Of a DNA stretch of 60,000 nt, positions 12,401-24,861 are shown piece after piece. The DNA comes from Nymphaea colorata. Lineage: Eukaryota; Streptophyta; Magnoliopsida; Nymphaeales; Nymphaeaceae. The notes under the pieces were generated by a model. The model was not told where the DNA came from. It ran no database searches and saw only the letters and a program-made list of their open reading frames with translations. Positions within the stretch are counted from its first letter, which is position 1. Each line of letters begins with the position of its first letter. The stretch covers positions 7,846,204 to 7,906,203 of the forward strand of contig NC_045139.1 in assembly GCF_008831285.2 (NCBI RefSeq). The letters run 5' to 3'. The translations under genes were made by a program, and so were the position numbers.

Positions 12401-13178
12401 AATTCTCTTTGTGATTCCCTACATTGTCTTGAGATTTAAACTTTTACGTACAGAACAATCTGATTAGTGCACAGGCACGACTTTGTGATTGATAATCTTC
12501 CATTATTTTCTTGTGCAGAACTCCTATGCCCATCCGGAAAGATTCGTATCACTGGTTTAGCCAAATCCATACCTAGGAAACAAACTGGAGACTTCATAAT
12601 CTTTATGCTGTTTAGCTCTTTTGGGCACCTTATAAGCTTTCTTGGTAGATCACTACCCACTATAACTTCTCTTGGTCTTAGTTTGCAATGAAGTTCCAAA
12701 GTCACAATATAGTAATCACCCAAATCACATTTGCTAGATCTCAGGGCTCCAGAAGGTAAGGATGACAGAGAATTCCTTGACAATCAATTCCATTAGCACT
12801 CAATCACTGTAATTTTCAGTGTTAAATACAATGAAATTGGCTGGTCCTACCAACAAAGTTACATGGCCCCTGACTACATGCAAATGCAGCTACATACATG
12901 CTTATTAGCGAAAAAAGGCCTTCTACTTTGAAGGATTATCAATTTGTTCAGATAAGGCGAAAAGGATATAAATACATGAGAAAGGAAAAGAACACTCTGC
13001 ATGTCCCTCTTGTGCAATGCCGGGGAATGAAAAACCGAAAAGGCAGCATGGAAGGAAAGCTAAGGGAACCAAAATCACATCTCTTGAGCAAATTTGTGGC
13101 TGTGAGCAACCAATATGCTTAATAATTCCTTCTTCATTTCTACCATCAGGTTAACCGAGGAGATATGAACCAACTTCA
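9461..13178. other. Intergenic region downstream of the CCCH gene with decayed repeats
   Basis: There is no supportable gene. GC-rich relics resembling ends of hAT-type repeats occur at 9868-10205, and an imperfect hairpin lies at about 10720-10790 (AGGCCTGGGC pairing with GCCCAGCCTT). A 21 bp tandem duplication lies at 10796-10837, with a related copy near 11145. A 115-codon ORF at 12436-12783 (minus) resembles no family I know and is more likely 3' untranslated or spacer sequence of the CCCH gene. Confidence 0.5.
10222..10312 (+). mobile_element. tRNA-derived SINE-like fragment
   Basis: CAGTTCAATTCTTAG at about 10295-10309 resembles a tRNA B box, and ACACAATGGTTTTATAGG about 40 bp upstream resembles an A box. 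The internal spacing fits a tRNA-derived promoter. No tail or target duplication was identified, so this is tentative. Confidence 0.3.
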
Positions 13179-13421
13179 CTAATCACTCGATCCAACAACA
13201 GCATCATTGATGTAGGATGTCTTTGAACTCAATTCCCCATTACCATGTGGAATGCTTCTTCCACCTTCCAAATAACTTGATGGTTCAATTGGTAGACACT
13301 GGCCATCAACGGTAGCTGCCAGTGGACTCTGATAGGCATATGTCAGTGGATGATCAAACTTACAGGCTGGTCCAAACTTGCAAATCCCATAACGGCTGTA
13401 ATGTAAACATACTGTTTGGTC
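13179..13421 (-). CDS. CCCH gene exon 6 (residues 438-517)
   Basis: Follows acceptor TTTTTTCCAG. It encodes finger 5 ([20 protein letters not shown]) and a 56-residue tail rich in Ser and Gly. It ends at TAG, 13179-13181. Confidence 0.92.
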   Translation of the reverse strand, partial: DQTVCLHYSRYGICKFGPACKFDHPLTYAYQSPLAATVDGQCLPIEPSSYLEGGRSIPHGNGELSSKTSYINDAVVGSSD

Positions 13422-16400
13422 CTGGAAAAAATGCAGAACAAATTACAGTCAAAATCAGGAAGTCTTTATATTCGACTTAATGGACTTGATCAAAACTTTC
13501 TTTTCTTTCAAACTGTATTGATCAGAAATACTCACAGGTCTTAGTGGGAGGCCCATCGGACTGAGGGTACAAACCAATGGCTTGGAGACCCTACTCCTTG
13601 GATGATGAAACTTGCACGCCGCTTTAAATTTACAGTTGCCAGTTTTCAGGAAATATTGGCACTCGGGCTGACCGGGTCTTTCAGGAAAATCATCAAGTGG
13701 TTCATGTGGCTGATTCATAGGAAAGTCAGCCTTTCTTGCAGATTGGTCATTCACAGTTGGAGCTGAAGGTGGCTGTTGGTGCCACTCGGGAGACAGCAAT
13801 GGTGCAACAGGAGCCTAATAATGTCAAAAAAGTAAACACTAAATCTTTTTCCCTTCTTTGGGAAACAATGAAAGTTTGAAACCTAAAGATGACTACCATA
13901 ATATTTCGACGCATTCTTATTAGTAGCAAAAATTAATTTAACACATAAAATCTTTAACTATATTTTAGTTAGCTTTACACCCACTAGTACCTCATTGTAA
14001 AGGCTAAGCAACCTATTGTCTCTAAGTACATCAACGAAAGAGTTTAAGTAACCTATGACTCTCTCCCAGAAACCCAACTCCCACTAAAGCCTCAGGAGGT
14101 GATTTATTCTCAAATGACATCAACGTTCGATTTAATTGAATTGACTAATAATTCATGTAACAATTTTGAGGCTTTATAAACCAGAATCATATATACAGAA
14201 ATGGCTGCAACAATATAAAGTAGATTCCTCTTAAATCTAGGAAGAACAAATAGTTCTCAAGAATCAGTATCAAGACAAAGACACCATCTCCACTCACAAG
14301 AAAAAATACTAAACATCATTAAGGAGGAACCTCAAAACTCTAACCCAGATTACAATAAGAGGCTCAGCATCATATATACACAGCAGCAGAGACAACGAGC
14401 AGTTGGGCCCCCAATAGCTAACTCCAAAAGCCATACAATGGCTGATCAAAGGAAGGCAAAAGAAAAACAAGTCACAAAAAATAAGTAAACAAATGCATAA
14501 AAAGATACAACAGGACAGAAACTAAAGTACAAAAGAAAATATATACACTTAAACATATATATATAATTTATGTTGCGTATGTACAAATATATATGTAAAA
14601 CCCTAACTGCATAATGTAACAAACCTTCCTCCCCCCCCTCCCCTCCCCCACAATCTTCTAAGTGGCGATGCAATAACAAAAAGTTTCCAAAGAAAAGAAA
14701 ATCATGGAGAGACCAAGAGCTTGCTAAAAAAGTCACCCAGAAGATATTCTGGCCTTCTTCAAGAAGTTTTTATGAACATACTGACAATCTATTTTAATGT
14801 ATTTATTTCTTCCATGGAACGAGTGGTTGCTAGAAATATAGGCAGCACTCTCTTATTATCACTTTTGATGGTTCTTCAATGATCAAGTCCGCGTCTTCAA
14901 GAAAGTCTTTTAACCAGTGCCTTCAAGAAAGTCTTTTGACCATATGATCTCGACAGTTATAATGATCGTAACATGACACTCTGTCTTGGTGGATGACATG
15001 GAGATCTTTTGCCTTTTTTTTTGTCATCACCAAAAGGCAGGAGAAAATCCTAAAAGACCAGTACTGCAGCACTCACACCTCCCCCATCAGGCATCAATTG
15101 TCAATATAAGCAATTAAACCTAACGATGAAAATAAAGACAAAAAATAAGTCCTTGGATGTAGTCTTTTTAATGTATTGAACTATGCACATTACTGCACCC
15201 ACATGGGCACTACTTGAACCATGTTGGAATTGGCTCAAACATGAACTACAAAAGCTATGTTCAGCTGTTTGATTGAAAGATACAATAGGGCTCCAATTAG
15301 TTGCTGATATGGAAGAAGATCGTCAAGCAACTCTCAATCACAAAAGTTCATCTTTGATCCAAGTACCCCACTACCTCTAGTGCCTCAACAATTTTTATTA
15401 TAAGGGATACCTGATTTTTCAATAACACTAGAAGCAAACTTAGTCTATGATAGAAACTAACCATGATGTGAAAAGAACACTTTAATTACGAGAAATCAAG
15501 CTAAAATCCCAAATTGGACATTTCACATTTAAGAATCCCTTTTATAAGATTAGTTCCATCATTATCACTTCCTATGACTATCATATCAAACAACGCACAA
15601 CAAGCAAATAAGAATACTTGAGTGTTCCTTCTATAGCATGTTTTAAATGTGTTCCAATGCCGGAACAGAACAGTGATGTACCATACCCCATAAACTAACA
15701 CAAACATCAGGCGCATGGAACACACGCCACACCATGTCCGTGCATTCTGAATTTGCCATTCTCCATTCCATGGTTTGGGTGGAATGCTAGGCAACATTAG
15801 CCCATGAACATGGCATTTGGTTCCTCGAGCAACCCTGTCTCCCTCTCTCATGTTCTCTCCCCTCTCTAGCCACTGATGTAGAACGCCAAGGCACTGCTAC
15901 ACCAACATCCAACCCTGGATGCCCTTTGCTCTGCTCCCTGAACCTCTTCTCTCTTGCTGCTGCAATGGATGCTGAAAGCCAAATTTTGTGTCACAGCTAC
16001 ATCAAACATCAAATGTTGAATTCCACTGCACTGCCACCCAACTTGAAGCACCACCTTCTCCTAGTGAAAACCAAAATAATTTTGTCCTCTTTTTTCCCCC
16101 TTTTATGTAGTTATCTTTCTCTGACTGGGGGAAGGGCTTCAGGATTCACTATGTAGTCTTCAGAGATCGCTTATTTATTTTCTTCTATAAGTTCTTTTGT
16201 GACACATTCCTAATCAAGCCTTGTTATGTTGGCTCCAGTAGTTAAAAGCCCCTTGAGAATAATGGTCACTTCTACTCAACATTAATGAATCCCATGATTC
16301 CCTAACTGAAATTGCAGCAAATATTGCTTTCATCATACTAAAAATAAACCCCATGGAAAACAAACCACATTGGATTTCTTAGAGAAATCAATAAAGGCTA

Positions 16401-19400
16401 GCCTTTTGATTGTGTTATCGATTTTAATAAGCAGCACAATGAATGATTATTCAGGCTTAAAAAATCATGGAATGTGAACCTCTGAACCAATTTCTCCTGA
16501 AAGATATCCATTAGCCATCCCAAATACACTTTACTCTATTTCAGTTTATGCAGCCAATACTGACATTTTATTTTTATCTAGAACTTCAGCACTATTGATT
16601 ATTGAAGCTTTCTTACTGTTGAATTTGGCCTTTGTCTCGCTTAGACATTGTTTTGAATGCTCAAGTCACTGATGACTTGCAGCAATGTACCTTAAAATTT
16701 CTTCCGACGCACTTCTAGTTAGTAGTTTACCTCGAGGTCACTCCAGTAATTAAACATCTAACTGTTTTTATAACTTCACTCCCATCACACCCATTACAGT
16801 GACCTCACAAGAACATATAGACCCTAAGGACATGATTTGTACAGTTCTCTTTTGTTGCCCATTATTGGTGATTTCAGATGACAAACACATACCAGATCAT
16901 TCCGTCTCTAAGTTTACCTATTGACGACACCCATTACAGTGACCTCAATGAGCTCATGAATTCTAAGATACTACAAATCTTTTAGTCAATCTGACTTCTG
17001 GGCAGGCATCAGCCCCCATACATGGTCTTATGACTTTGCAGAGACCTGTATTTTTGGTTAACAGTTCTGTTGGTGTCAAAAACAGGACATGGTTGTCAGC
17101 AGTATTGTTCTAGCACACAACATCAAATAATGAACAACAGTTACATACTTGTTCAAGAACAGAGAATTGACAGAGGGATTCTGTCCTGTTGTGTTGAAAG
17201 CAAACAAGTGACATAAGAACAGTTGTTCCACTTGGAACAAATTCAGAATCAAACATGGGGTAGTACCCCTTTTACAAGATCCAAATCCAAAAATTTTTCA
17301 TGACATTACTAACCAATCATACCAAACCTTAGGAAGCTTGTTTAAGGCCAGATAAAGTTTTTCTTAATTGAAGAGGAAATATTCATTCTTAAAGTGAAGC
17401 TCCATATATTCTTCCTGGTTCAGTTCTCCTTTGGAAAAGCATTTTCCACATCTATTTATAACAAGAGTCATTTCCTAACAAAAGCAATGGCAATTAAAGT
17501 TATAATATCTGCCCAGTGAGAAATGAGAGCAAAGGTCTTTTCATAATCAAGTTCACATTCTTGCCAGCATCCCTTAGCATCCAAGCTATACATCATTCTA
17601 ATAACCTCACATTCGCTTTTGACTTCAAAGATTATCTGCACTCAATAATTTTCTAACCTAGGGAATAAGCTAAAATTCCTACGTCTTACTCTTTTCAAGA
17701 GCAAGAAACTCCAGGTTCATGGCCTAAACCTATTGCTTGGGCTTCATGATATGAAGTGAATTCATGGTGAAAGTGGATGGTTAAAAGACATGCTATATAA
17801 CTAAGGAGGGCGGGGGGTGGATGGTGGAGGGAATTCCCAAAACAAAAAAAACAAAAAAAAAAGAAAAACACATATTTGCGGAGCTCCAGTGATCCTACAC
17901 GACCTTTTAGAAGAGAATGATGGTTCTCAAATTGGTTGAAAATGTTTCATTCAACTCCATTACAGGTTTGAATATGACTAGATGTACACAGATAATATGG
18001 GGATTCATGTGAGGGTTATCATCATGCTCACTTGTTTGAATATGACAAATGATCTTTCTGTAAGGTTCATAATTCTGTTGGAAGAGGGGGGAGGGATTAT
18101 ACACTTTCATATTTGAACCATATGTAGAGACTGCCAACACATAACTAATTTTTTATTTAGCACGAAATAAACTATTATCTCCCATGATGAGCTATGCAAG
18201 AGCTTCTTAGATGGATGGATTGACCGCTTTCAAATTCGAGCCCAACTCCAATAATAAATTTGCAGAAATTTTCTTCTTCTAATTGTTGATGTTGAAAAGC
18301 TATATCATGTAGATTAACCCACTTTGGCTCAAAATGTTAGTCCATCTCAAAAAGTAGTAAGCTCTCCAATATATTACTGAATGGATTTATCCCTTGTTGC
18401 ATGTTCATGATCTTTTCTTGAATATTACATCATGGGCACTTTCTTTCAAGATATGCATCTCCCTAAGTTAATAATTCTAAGCAAGTTAACAGAAGGTAGC
18501 CACATGAGCGTTAGTTGAAAGCTTGAAGCATCAATGCTACTCAAAAGCCAAGCAATAACTTTGTGATCTCTGGTTTTGAAAGCTATCCATTTCATTCAAT
18601 AATTTGTAACGACTTCTTTTTTTCCATTTATAGTGAGTTCAATGGATTTTCCAATCACCTTTTGGCAGTCCCATCTATAAATCCCCAAAGACCCTTTTCA
18701 CCAAATATATGTTCCACAGTAAATCCCAATGGAACATAATTCATAGAAGAAAGTTTAGGGAAGGGAATGGTTACAAACTCTTTATCTTCCATTTAGCCAC
18801 ACAAGAGAGGAGACAACAACCAACCTTTCTTGAAGGCCCAACAAGACAAAATGTCACACAGCAGCCACACAATCCTCTTCTTCAGCATGCTTTCTAAAGC
18901 AGTTTTCAATACAACACAGCAATCTTAAGAAAGCACAGAAACGTAGCAATACATAACAATGTACATTTGCCACTCTAGACATGCAAATAAAAAATAAAAA
19001 ATGCAACAAGCAAGTAACCAATTATGGTTATTGGATTAACCTGTTAATATAAATGGAAGGTAACTGAAATATTAAGACATAGGGGAGTTTCTAGTTTCCA
19101 AGTAAGTATGCATTTGTTCCTTGCAGCATCCAAAGTCAAGGACATCGTAGATACCAATATCAACGTCATAGCAAGACAAGATAAAAGGTAAACAAAATCT
19201 CGGAGAAAGGTTTTCCCAACTTTATTACTTCATGCTAGCATTTAATGCAGCGAAATTCTACAGGTCCCACAAAATTCTACTTTGTTTAAAAGGTTTTCCT
19301 GAATTTATTGTGTCCTGCCATCACTTGATTGTAAGCAAATTCTATAGTTCGTGCAAAAACTTTACATGGTTTAATTGTATGGAAATTTCATGACCCACAA

Positions 19401-20452
19401 AAGGATGCAATAAGAAAAAAACAAAATGGATAGGCAAAAGTCGCTGGATTCTACTTGCAAACATCTCTAACTTTGAGTTTTTAAGCAACCTACGGCAAAC
19501 AGTCACAAATATCTTTAACGAGTTTTAGGCGGTAAAGTTTTTCTAAGGTACTTTCGGCAAAGCTGAAAATCTCAGAAAAATCTCAGGAAAAATTTTGCAA
19601 CTTTTTTAGAAAATAAAAAATCCTAAAAAGAGGAAAAAAAGTAAAATAAATGAACAACTAACAAAAAAATATAAAAAGAACTTAATAACATGATCAAATG
19701 ATGCATTACTAATGATAGAAATTAATAATTTAACTTAAGTTGTAAATTTTAAGGCAAAAATAGAGTAAAATATTGAGAAAAAACGAAAAAAATGAAAAAA
19801 AAAACATTTCAGAATTTTTTCAAACAAAAAGGAAAAGGACGGTTTTTTTCGTTTTATTATTTTCAACGTGTTTATTGGCCCTTTTTTCGAAAAAGACAGG
19901 TTTTCTGTGACCTTGCTATCGTTACATACATATTCTAATGTTGTAGAGGCCTTTCAATGGCTACTTGCACTTGCAGAACTTTCAACAAACTTGTTCACCT
20001 AGTCGCAGCCTGAAGGGACTATCAACAATCTTTGGATAAGAACTTACAGATTTTGTTTACCCCATGCGCTATAGTAAAGGCTATGTGAAATGGACACCTC
20101 AGCACTGGTGATGCACTCGTACCCTCACTCAGACTCACACTCTTGCCAAACTTTCTTAGTATATATTTGACTTCTGGGGGAGAAGGAGACTGCAATTGAA
20201 CCTATCTGCCAAGCTTCCACAGGACAAGGACAATGCATGAACTATAAAAAATAAAGAGACCTACATGGAAACTACACACACGCCACAACATCCCTGTCCC
20301 CACACCCACATGACATAGGGTAATCTGTTAAGGCAAAAACAGAAGCAGGAAATGGAGGTGAAGGTTGATCTTTACTTGGTCATAGAGTTAGGGCGAGAGG
20401 GAATAGAAGGATCCCATAAAGGCCTATTCAACATAACAAGCAGACAAGAAAA

Positions 20453-20487
<35 letters not shown>

Positions 20488-23400
20488 GCACATATATCAA
20501 ACTAGTCATGCAACCAAATTCCAAACATGATCCAGGAGAACCTTGTACTACTTGGTTTTAGCTATGATTTTCAATGGGCGTGGAACATGGCCCAGCAATC
20601 CAGAAGTTTGAGATAAAATATATAGTTTACAGTAAATAGACAAATTGTACAAGTTCATTTCAGCATGACTTGAACCTGCAGAAAATAGTAGTAATTTATT
20701 TCTAACTTTAAAAGTTGTGTGTATACACAAGTTCGAACATGTACATGCTCAGCTCTGGAAATCACTACTATTATTTCATATCAAATCCATCTCCATTTAA
20801 GAACCAGTTTGACCATGCATACCAAACAATTTTCATGAATATGAAAATGTTAATGTTTGTCAGAAAATCAGTTCTTTGATATTTCACACAGAGCCAAATG
20901 AATCACAAGAAAAATCAAGTGATTACTACAGTCTAGTTAGATCGGTCAAAAAGAACCATTATCAACTCTTGTAAAATAATACTGGCACACGGAGAAGGAC
21001 AAGGCAATTGCTTTTCACATAAGAGAAGCGTAACAAATAACTTCTGATACATATAACTTATAAGAGGTTAGTGCACGGGGTTTGGCGTTGGTTGTCAGGA
21101 AAATGGTCGAGTTCAAACCCCATAGGCATCACTAGCAGAAAAAGGCCCTAGGGGCAAGGGAGGGTAAGCCATGGGGTTCTCCGATATGGCCAAATCAGTG
21201 TAGGAGACAGTAAACTTCACCTTCTTAACATGGCCTTCTTTGGTTATTTCATATTTGCTTTCTTTTTCTGTACAATCAATTAATCACCTAATCTTTCAGA
21301 TTCAAATGATTGATATTATATGAGTGTCATTTTTTTATCATCATTTTATAAATATTGATAAAAGTTGGCACCTGAAAGAACATTAAAAACAAAAACCTTG
21401 ATTTCATACACACACACAAACATGTTTACACGTGCAAGTATGTATATGCCTCCCTATGTCCTAATTCCACGAAATGCATTTGTACGTGGATGTGCATATG
21501 GCTCTGGTTCTAAAAGCATTGCAACACGGCAATATTTTTTTTCCTTTTTCGCATCTGCATCCAAGTCACAGCCAAAAGAATTTAGCTGCTCCTACTTCAT
21601 ATTCAGGAGAAACTAGCACATTGACTCAGAACTGACAGGTAAAATCAAAGACCTTGGGCAAGAATCCTCATTATACACTCTATGGCTATTTAGACCACAA
21701 AAAACACTGACATAACTCACCGGGTAACCATTCCAACCTGGAATTGGCAAGACTGCTGGATGGGGTGGTAGCATAACAGGCATAAAGGGTGGAGATGCTT
21801 CTACTGAGGCACCTAAATCATTTGATGTCATCTGCACAGACCATGATGATGCAGGTGCTTGAGATGTGCCAGCTGGATGAACTGGAAAAGATCCACCTCC
21901 TTGATGATATCCTGAAGCAGGAGGACAAGCTCCAATTGCTGTTGGATCAGGATGATGAAACTTGCAGTTTGTTGCATACTTGCAGGAACCAGTCCGCATG
22001 TAGAAAGGGCATTCTTTCTCTCCCTATGAGACAGGTACATCATTCAACATAGATCAATTACAAGAAAATTGAGTTTTTAAAAATGATTTTGCTATAAATA
22101 ATATGAAAGAACTACCAGTCTTATAGGAAGCCCTAAGAAGTTAAGCTCCGGCTTCCCACCAGCACCATCTTTTTCTCGAGGATGGTGATATCTGCAAGCT
22201 CCTCCAAATTTACAAGTTCCAGTCTTCAAGTAAAACTGAAAAATATGCCAGGATAAAATTAAAGAATCATAAACCATCATAGTTGCTAACTGCATTCAAT
22301 GAAAGAACCAATTCAACACTGAGAAGCTACACTTAGGCCTTATCAGTGCTTCATGATTATGCAAGAAAATTGAATAGAACATGCAACTAAAGGTTAGACA
22401 AGACACATTCTATCCAGATACTAGTTTCAAGATTGATAATATTTTGTGATATTGTAAAATCCTGTAAAGAGTGTCTCAAAGAAAAGATCTCCTCAGGAGA
22501 TGAAAAATCATTTCCATGGTCAAATTGTTGTTTGACAACAATGGAGGAGGTGGAGCAGATTACCCTTCAGAAGTCATATCTCAGAGGCATCTTCAGTTTG
22601 AAGCTCCAGTGATTCCAAAACTCAACAATATTGTCTAACCTTTAAACCAAACTCAGACAAACGTCCTTCTGTTGGATTACATTGAACTATTTTTTATGTT
22701 TGTTTGAGACTTTTTGAGGTGCTGCATGAGTTGCACACCACCAAGCAGGTTCTAATTCTAAAAGTGCCTATTTGATCACTTTCTAATTCCATTCTTATGG
22801 AAAAATATGCATCACCAGAAGCTTCAATACTGGCTTGGTTCATCACATGCTCAAAGTAGGACGTTCCTCAAACAAGAGGCTTCAACTTTTAACGTTGATG
22901 CCTTATGTGCTACAATGAAGAGAACACCGCATTTATCCTTTTCAGATTTATGTTTTCCTTTAAAGCTACAGCCTGCCTGTAGCATAAACTGAATTCACCT
23001 TCTTGGAATTGTTTTTCCCCTCAAAAACTGCTGCATGTAGAACAGGCTAAATTTCCGACATATTACCTTCCTAATCACAGGATCTGAAATGAGAGACATC
23101 CTGCCATTTTTCATAAATTATTTCGCCTTTGTTAGGATAAACAAGTAGCAACCAAACTATGCAACTTTGACAATCAACGGAGAGAGGAGGAGAAAAGGCA
23201 AGTAGCAGTGTGCATCAGATGGCTTAATAAGAGGGCGAGGAAAACAAAAGCATTGGCTAGTCAAACTTCTAGCCTGGGTATTGAAAAAGGTGGGGGAAAA
23301 AAAAAGAAAGACAGACAGACGGGAAGACAGCAGTAGAAGAATGCTGGAGAAGATTGACTAACAACTGCAGTAGAAATGAAGAAGCCAAATGGTAGCAGCG

Positions 23401-24861
23401 ATAAACATTTCAATTGCAACATGGAAAGGAAAACTACTGCAGTGGATGAATTCCAGAGGAAGGACAAAAGAACAAATGGAGTAGAACAAAGAAGCCACAG
23501 CAGAAGTGGTAATAAATACTGATTGCTACATCTGATAGAAACTGCATGCTCAAAAGTTCAGGGCAATGCAACATTATTTTCTTTTGAAGGACAGATCAAC
23601 CAAAGTAGATGAAGGAATACGCCTCAAATTAGGTGACAAGAATGCAGATGAAAACTCCTGGAAAGAGCCAACAATTCCCGCTGCACTTGCTTAAGCGCTA
23701 AAATCACACCGTTTTCAAAAAATTTTAAACACGAAAATATCTAACAAGCATCTTCTTCACCATATTCACTACCTTGCATTCTCGCTGACCAACTCTTTCT
23801 GGAAGCCCTTCTTGTCCCTTCGCCACCTGCGAAAAACATCCACCCAAAGCAACCCGCGTCAAAGAATTATCAACAACAAAAATCGGGAAAACAAAAAGGA
23901 GGTCGACTTGAACACGCTCCTGAAACATGACAACTCACCCATGTACATACTATATCTACAAAATAAGCTCACTGATTTATATACAATAACTGCAGAAGCA
24001 ACACAATGTTGAGGAGTGTTTTGGGGGGGTGGAGGATGCGAAGAAGAACAAGGGAATTTTGTGGCATAAAATCCACAGCAAACAGAGAACAGTAACCAGA
24101 AGTGATCGATCATAGTTTGAGAAACGAAGAAAAACCGATCAGCTCCATCTAAAGGATCGATCCGAGAAGCAAAAGGAAAGCAGATGTCCCTTTGAATTCA
24201 CAACTACCAAGAGACAAAACTTCACTATGAAAATAGAAGTAAGAACTAACGACGACAGTACTAACAGGCACAGGAAGAGAGACAAGAATGGGTGGGGAAG
24301 CATCACCTGCTGATGGCGCGTTCTCTCCGGCGGGTGATTGAACCGACAATTCATTCCGTATTTACAGATTCCCCTTTTCATATAATAAGCACAATCGGGC
24401 TCATTAGGTCTCTGGGGGAACAGAAACACTGAACCATCGGTACTACCTCCCTCATCGGCCCCCTTCTGGTTCCCCTTCCCCTTCTTCTTCTTCTTATTCT
24501 TCCTCTTCTTCTTCTTCCTATCATTCTCCTCTTCTTCCTTCACCTTCTCTCCCTCGCAACTACCAGCTCCGCCACCGTCCTCCTGACCATCCCCACCTTC
24601 CTCTTCCTCATCATCTTCATCATCATCATCATCCTCGTCCTCGCCGTCGTCATCGCCATCATTGTCATCACCATCACTCTCACCGTCGTCGTCGTCGTTG
24701 TCGTCGTCGTCGTCGGCCACCCTGTCGGCGACGGCGGCGGCAGGAAGGGAGTCGTCCAACATCAGATTCTCCAATTCGCCTGCCAGTGCCACCACCGCAT
24801 TGGCGACAACGTCGGCGGAAGTCGGTGGTACCCCCAAACCTTCCTGTTCAACCAACCCCAT
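13179..24861 (-). CDS. CCCH-type zinc finger protein, five fingers (ZFN-like)
   Basis: Six exons: 24307-24861, 23773-23826, 22116-22235, 21721-22023, 13536-13814 and 13179-13421. They give 517 aa, and every intron is phase 0. The five CX8CX5CX3H fingers are C157/C166/C172/H176, C202/C211/C217/H221, C248/C257/C263/H267, C396/C405/C411/H415 and C442/C451/C457/H461. The order (three clustered fingers, a Pro/Ser-rich linker, two C-terminal fingers joined by a [12 protein letters not shown]-like segment) is that of plant ZFN-type CCCH proteins, which are nuclear and reported to bind RNA or DNA. Residues 49-90 are almost all Asp/Glu/Gly and 115-129 almost all Lys/Arg. Family membership is clear; the target and exact orthologue are not. 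Confidence 0.93.
13536..13814 (-). CDS. CCCH gene exon 5 (residues 345-437)
   Basis: Follows acceptor ATTATTAG and ends CCT|GTGAGT. It encodes a linker, the [13 protein letters not shown] entry to finger 4, finger 4 itself and the conserved LPLRP segment. It lies 7.9 kb from exon 4. Confidence 0.92.
17150..18720 (-). mobile_element. Decayed Ty1/copia retrotransposon relic
   Basis: Conceptual minus-strand translation with frameshifts and stops gives stretches like copia reverse transcriptase. [19 protein letters not shown] (about 17500-17570) resembles the conserved VAKG...DYEETFAP segment; it is followed by a [11 protein letters not shown]-like stretch near 17430-17460 (family DVKNAFLNGDL) and a KVWYDW-like stretch near 17310. 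Farther upstream (18200-18720), WGFIDGT and [12 protein letters not shown]-like stretches resemble copia gag. Only about 600 bp separates gag from RT, so integrase is deleted. It sits in the sense orientation of the host gene. Confidence 0.6.
20453..20487. repeat. (CT)n(CA)n microsatellite
   Basis: About 10 CT units followed by about 7 CA units in CCCH intron 4. Confidence 0.95.
21061..21300 (+). mobile_element. Possible tRNA-derived SINE
   Basis: GAGTTCAAACCCC at about 21109-21121 matches the B box of tRNA-type promoters, and GGTTAGTGCACGGGG at 21067-21081 sits at about the right distance to be an A box. A non-tRNA body of about 150 bp follows. The 3' tail and target duplications were not identified. 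Confidence 0.4.
21721..22023 (-). CDS. CCCH gene exon 4 (residues 244-344)
   Basis: Follows acceptor CTCATAG and ends CCG|GTGAGT. It encodes finger 3 (starting [14 protein letters not shown]) and a Pro/Ser/Gly-rich linker that is probably disordered. A 92 bp intron separates it from exon 3. Confidence 0.92.
22116..22235 (-). CDS. CCCH gene exon 3 (residues 204-243)
   Basis: Follows acceptor TTTTTCAG and ends at CTG|GTAGTT. It encodes the rest of finger 2 ([19 protein letters not shown]) and the linker with NFLGLPIRL, a conserved segment between fingers 2 and 3 in this family. Confidence 0.92.
22236..23772 (-). other. CCCH gene intron 2 (1.5 kb)
   Basis: Donor GTAGTG, acceptor TTTTTCAG. I saw nothing recognisable inside apart from AG-rich and AT-rich stretches. 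Confidence 0.8.
23773..23826 (-). CDS. CCCH gene exon 2 (residues 186-203)
   Basis: A 54 bp exon between acceptor TTCGCAG and donor AAG|GTAGTG. It encodes 18 residues ending in Glu-Cys-Lys, where the Cys is the first ligand of finger 2. Finger 2 is therefore split by intron 2, directly after the Lys that follows this ligand. Confidence 0.88.
23827..24306 (-). other. CCCH gene intron 1 (480 bp)
   Basis: Donor GTGATG, acceptor TTCGCAG. No features beyond a G-rich/C-rich patch near 24022-24034. Confidence 0.8.
24307..24861 (-). CDS. CCCH gene exon 1 (residues 1-185)
   Basis: Starts at the ATG at 24859-24861 (context ACGATGG) and ends CAGCAG|GTGATG. It encodes the N-terminal helix-prone segment, the acidic tract (residues 49-90), the basic tract (115-129) and finger 1. 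The tracts come from GAC/GAT and AAG/AAA codon runs, seen on the plus strand as long pyrimidine-rich repeats. Confidence 0.92.

Larger units (their letters stand above)
13815..21720 (-). other. CCCH gene intron 4 (7.9 kb)
   Basis: Donor GTGAGT, acceptor ATTAG. It contains a decayed copia element at about 16900-18720, a SINE-like piece near 21061-21300, a (CT)n(CA)n tract at 20453-20487 and small duplications: 14890-14945, and two copies of ACACCCATTACAGTGACCTC near 16787 and 16927. I saw no additional exon. Confidence 0.8.

Noticed and set aside
12436-12783. 115-codon minus-strand ORF downstream of the CCCH gene
   Set aside because: No similarity to any family I recognise and no splice link to the CCCH reading frame, which ends properly at 13179.
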